From Myxococcales bacterium (GTDB lineage: Bacteria > Myxococcota_A > Polyangia > Polyangiales > Houyiibacteriaceae): a stretch of DNA of 6,260 nucleotides. The DNA is taken from contig CP070650.1 of assembly GCA_020354595.1 (NCBI GenBank), positions 1,918,728-1,924,987 of the forward strand. The letters are read 5' to 3'. Below the pieces are notes generated by a model. It searched no databases and had not been told where the DNA came from. It saw nothing but the letters and a program-made list of their open reading frames with translations. The translations under genes were made by a program, and so were the position numbers. Of this stretch, positions 5,251 through 6,260 are shown piece after piece (the first letter of the stretch is position 1; every line of letters starts with the position of its first letter).

Positions 5251-6260
5251 ATGGGGATTGTACGGAAGGCCGCGCGCTCCAAGAAATCGAAAGACCCACT
5301 TCTGGGGAAGGTCATCGCGGGTCGATATCGACTCGAATCACAGCTCGGCGAAGGGGGCATGGGCGTCGTCTATCGCGCGCGGCACGTGCTCATCGATCGC
5401 GTCGTCGCACTCAAGCTCATCCGCCCCGACCTCAGAGGGGAGACTCATCTGCGCGCGTGGATGGTCCGCGAGGCGCGAGCCGCCAACCGCGTCGACCACG
5501 CGCACATCGTCGACATTCACGACGTCGGCGAAACTGAGGACGGTGAGCTCTATCTCGTCATGGAGTATTTGATCGGCGACTCCCTCTCGTCGCAGATCTC
5601 CAAGGGCCCGATGCCGATCCACCGTGCCGTCGACATCCTCGAGCAGATGACCGCAGCGCTTGCGCGTGCTCACGACCTTGGCGTCGTTCACCGCGACTTG
5701 AAGAGCGACAACATCATGGTCACTGGCCGTGGCGGCCGAAAAGACTTCGTTAAGATCTTGGACTTCGGTCTCGCGGCGCTCACGCGCGACCCGCGCCTCG
5801 CACCGAAGGGAGCGGTGTTCGGAACCCCGGAGTACATGTCGCCCGAGCAAGCGCGCGGCGAAGATGCCATCGCATCGAGCGACTTGTACGCGCTCGGCGT
5901 GTTGTTCTTCGAGATGCTGACGGGCCGCCTTCCGTTCCGTTCGGGCGATCGTGACGAGCTGCTCGAGATGCAGCGCAAAGCGAAGCCACCGAGCCCACGA
6001 AAGTACCGACCCGAAATTCCGGAACAAGCAGAGCAGATCATTCTCAAGCTTCTCGAGAAGGACCCGGAGAACCGCTTCCGCGACGGTCATCACCTCAAGG
6101 AAGAGCTCAAAGAGATGCAGCGTGCCCTACCCTCGCGGGAGTGGGATACGCCGACCGAAACCGCGCCCGCCGCGCCGCCTCTCCCGCCGCCCGCGCAAAC
6201 GCCGGGTGTCGTCGAGTGGAGCCGTACCGCCGCGAACTTCCTTCGTGCAGTGGCACGGGC
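5251..6260 (+). CDS. Ser/Thr protein kinase, N-terminal part (3' end outside the window)
   Basis: The frame stays open for 336 codons to the edge. After a Lys/Arg-rich N-terminus (5-14), a complete Hanks-type kinase domain spans about 26-292. It has a Gly-rich loop G-E-G-G-M-G-V-V-Y (33-41), K55, helix C E74, H-R-D-L-K-S-D-N (147-154; D149, K151, N154), D171-F-G, and the P+1 loop G-T-P-E-Y-M-S-P-E-Q (191-200). Every catalytic residue is canonical, unlike the neighbouring divergent kinase. The segment between DFG and SPE has only two Thr (178, 192) as possible autophosphorylation sites. Behind the domain is a Pro/Ala-rich linker (301-318), which usually leads to a sensor, membrane segment or repeat domain; that part is missing here. 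The ATG at 5251 is chosen because GGGGGA lies 3-4 nt upstream and a promoter sits just before it. In-frame ATGs at 5218, 5221 and 5227 have no ribosome site. Confidence 0.92.
   Translation, partial: MGIVRKAARSKKSKDPLLGKVIAGRYRLESQLGEGGMGVVYRARHVLIDRVVALKLIRPDLRGETHLRAWMVREARAANRVDHAHIVDIHDVGETEDGELYLVMEYLIGDSLSSQISKGPMPIHRAVDILEQMTAALARAHDLGVVHRDLKSDNIMVTGRGGRKDFVKILDFGLAALTRDPRLAPKGAVFGTPEYMSPEQARGEDAIASSDLYALGVLFFEMLTGRLPFRSGDRDELLEMQRKAKPPSPRKYRPEIPEQAEQIILKLLEKDPENRFRDGHHLKEELKEMQRALPSREWDTPTETAPAAPPLPPPAQTPGVVEWSRTAANFLRAVAR

Noticed and set aside
5338..6093. 251-codon minus-strand open frame
   Set aside because: It is antisense to the second kinase, has no recognisable domain, and mirrors the codon bias of the real gene.

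Overview
The window is GC-rich and gene-dense. It reads as a piece of chromosome from a myxobacterium-like deltaproteobacterium (Myxococcota, perhaps the Polyangiales/Sandaracinus side). The grounds are Hanks-type Ser/Thr kinases, one fused to GYF_2-like and DUF4388/PATAN-like modules, an extra RpoH-like sigma factor, and a Cys-rich cytochrome-c-like lipoprotein. The taxonomy is inferred from gene content; no rRNA or marker gene is present.

Layout, left to right. (1) 1-904, minus: 5' part of a secreted, probably lipid-anchored protein with two cytochrome-c-like haem motifs; its C-terminus lies outside the window. (2) 965-1774, minus: a 269-aa RpoH-type sigma factor, 60 bp upstream of and co-directional with gene 1. 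(3) 1775-2001: a 227-bp divergent intergenic region rich in inverted repeats, including a hairpin plus T-tract in the sigma leader direction and a perfect 16-bp palindrome. (4) 2002-2259, plus: an 85-aa basic conserved-looking protein of unknown function, GTG start, very short leader. (5) 2256-3086, minus: an N-formylglutamate amidohydrolase (HutG/FGase family), whose stop codon overlaps that of gene 4. (6) 3096-5102, minus: a 668-aa multidomain Ser/Thr kinase, directly upstream of and in the same reading frame as the FGase gene. (7) 5103-5250: a compact divergent promoter region with two face-to-face sigma-70-like promoters, both with TATGAT -10 boxes and 18-bp spacers. (8) 5251-6260, plus: the N-terminal 336 residues of a second Ser/Thr kinase, which runs off the window.

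How the parts may work together. The two kinases are divergently transcribed from one short control region and could be co-expressed. The kinase-FGase pair is almost certainly one transcription unit (9-nt gap), linking a signalling protein to a small amidohydrolase. The sigma factor and the haem lipoprotein form a second minus-strand unit. No mobile element, tRNA, rRNA, CRISPR array or origin is visible. The most unusual points are the same-frame junction of kinase and FGase (one TGA apart), the Lys/Thr exchange in the first kinase, the repeat-rich sigma leader, and the non-standard CX5CH motif in the lipoprotein.
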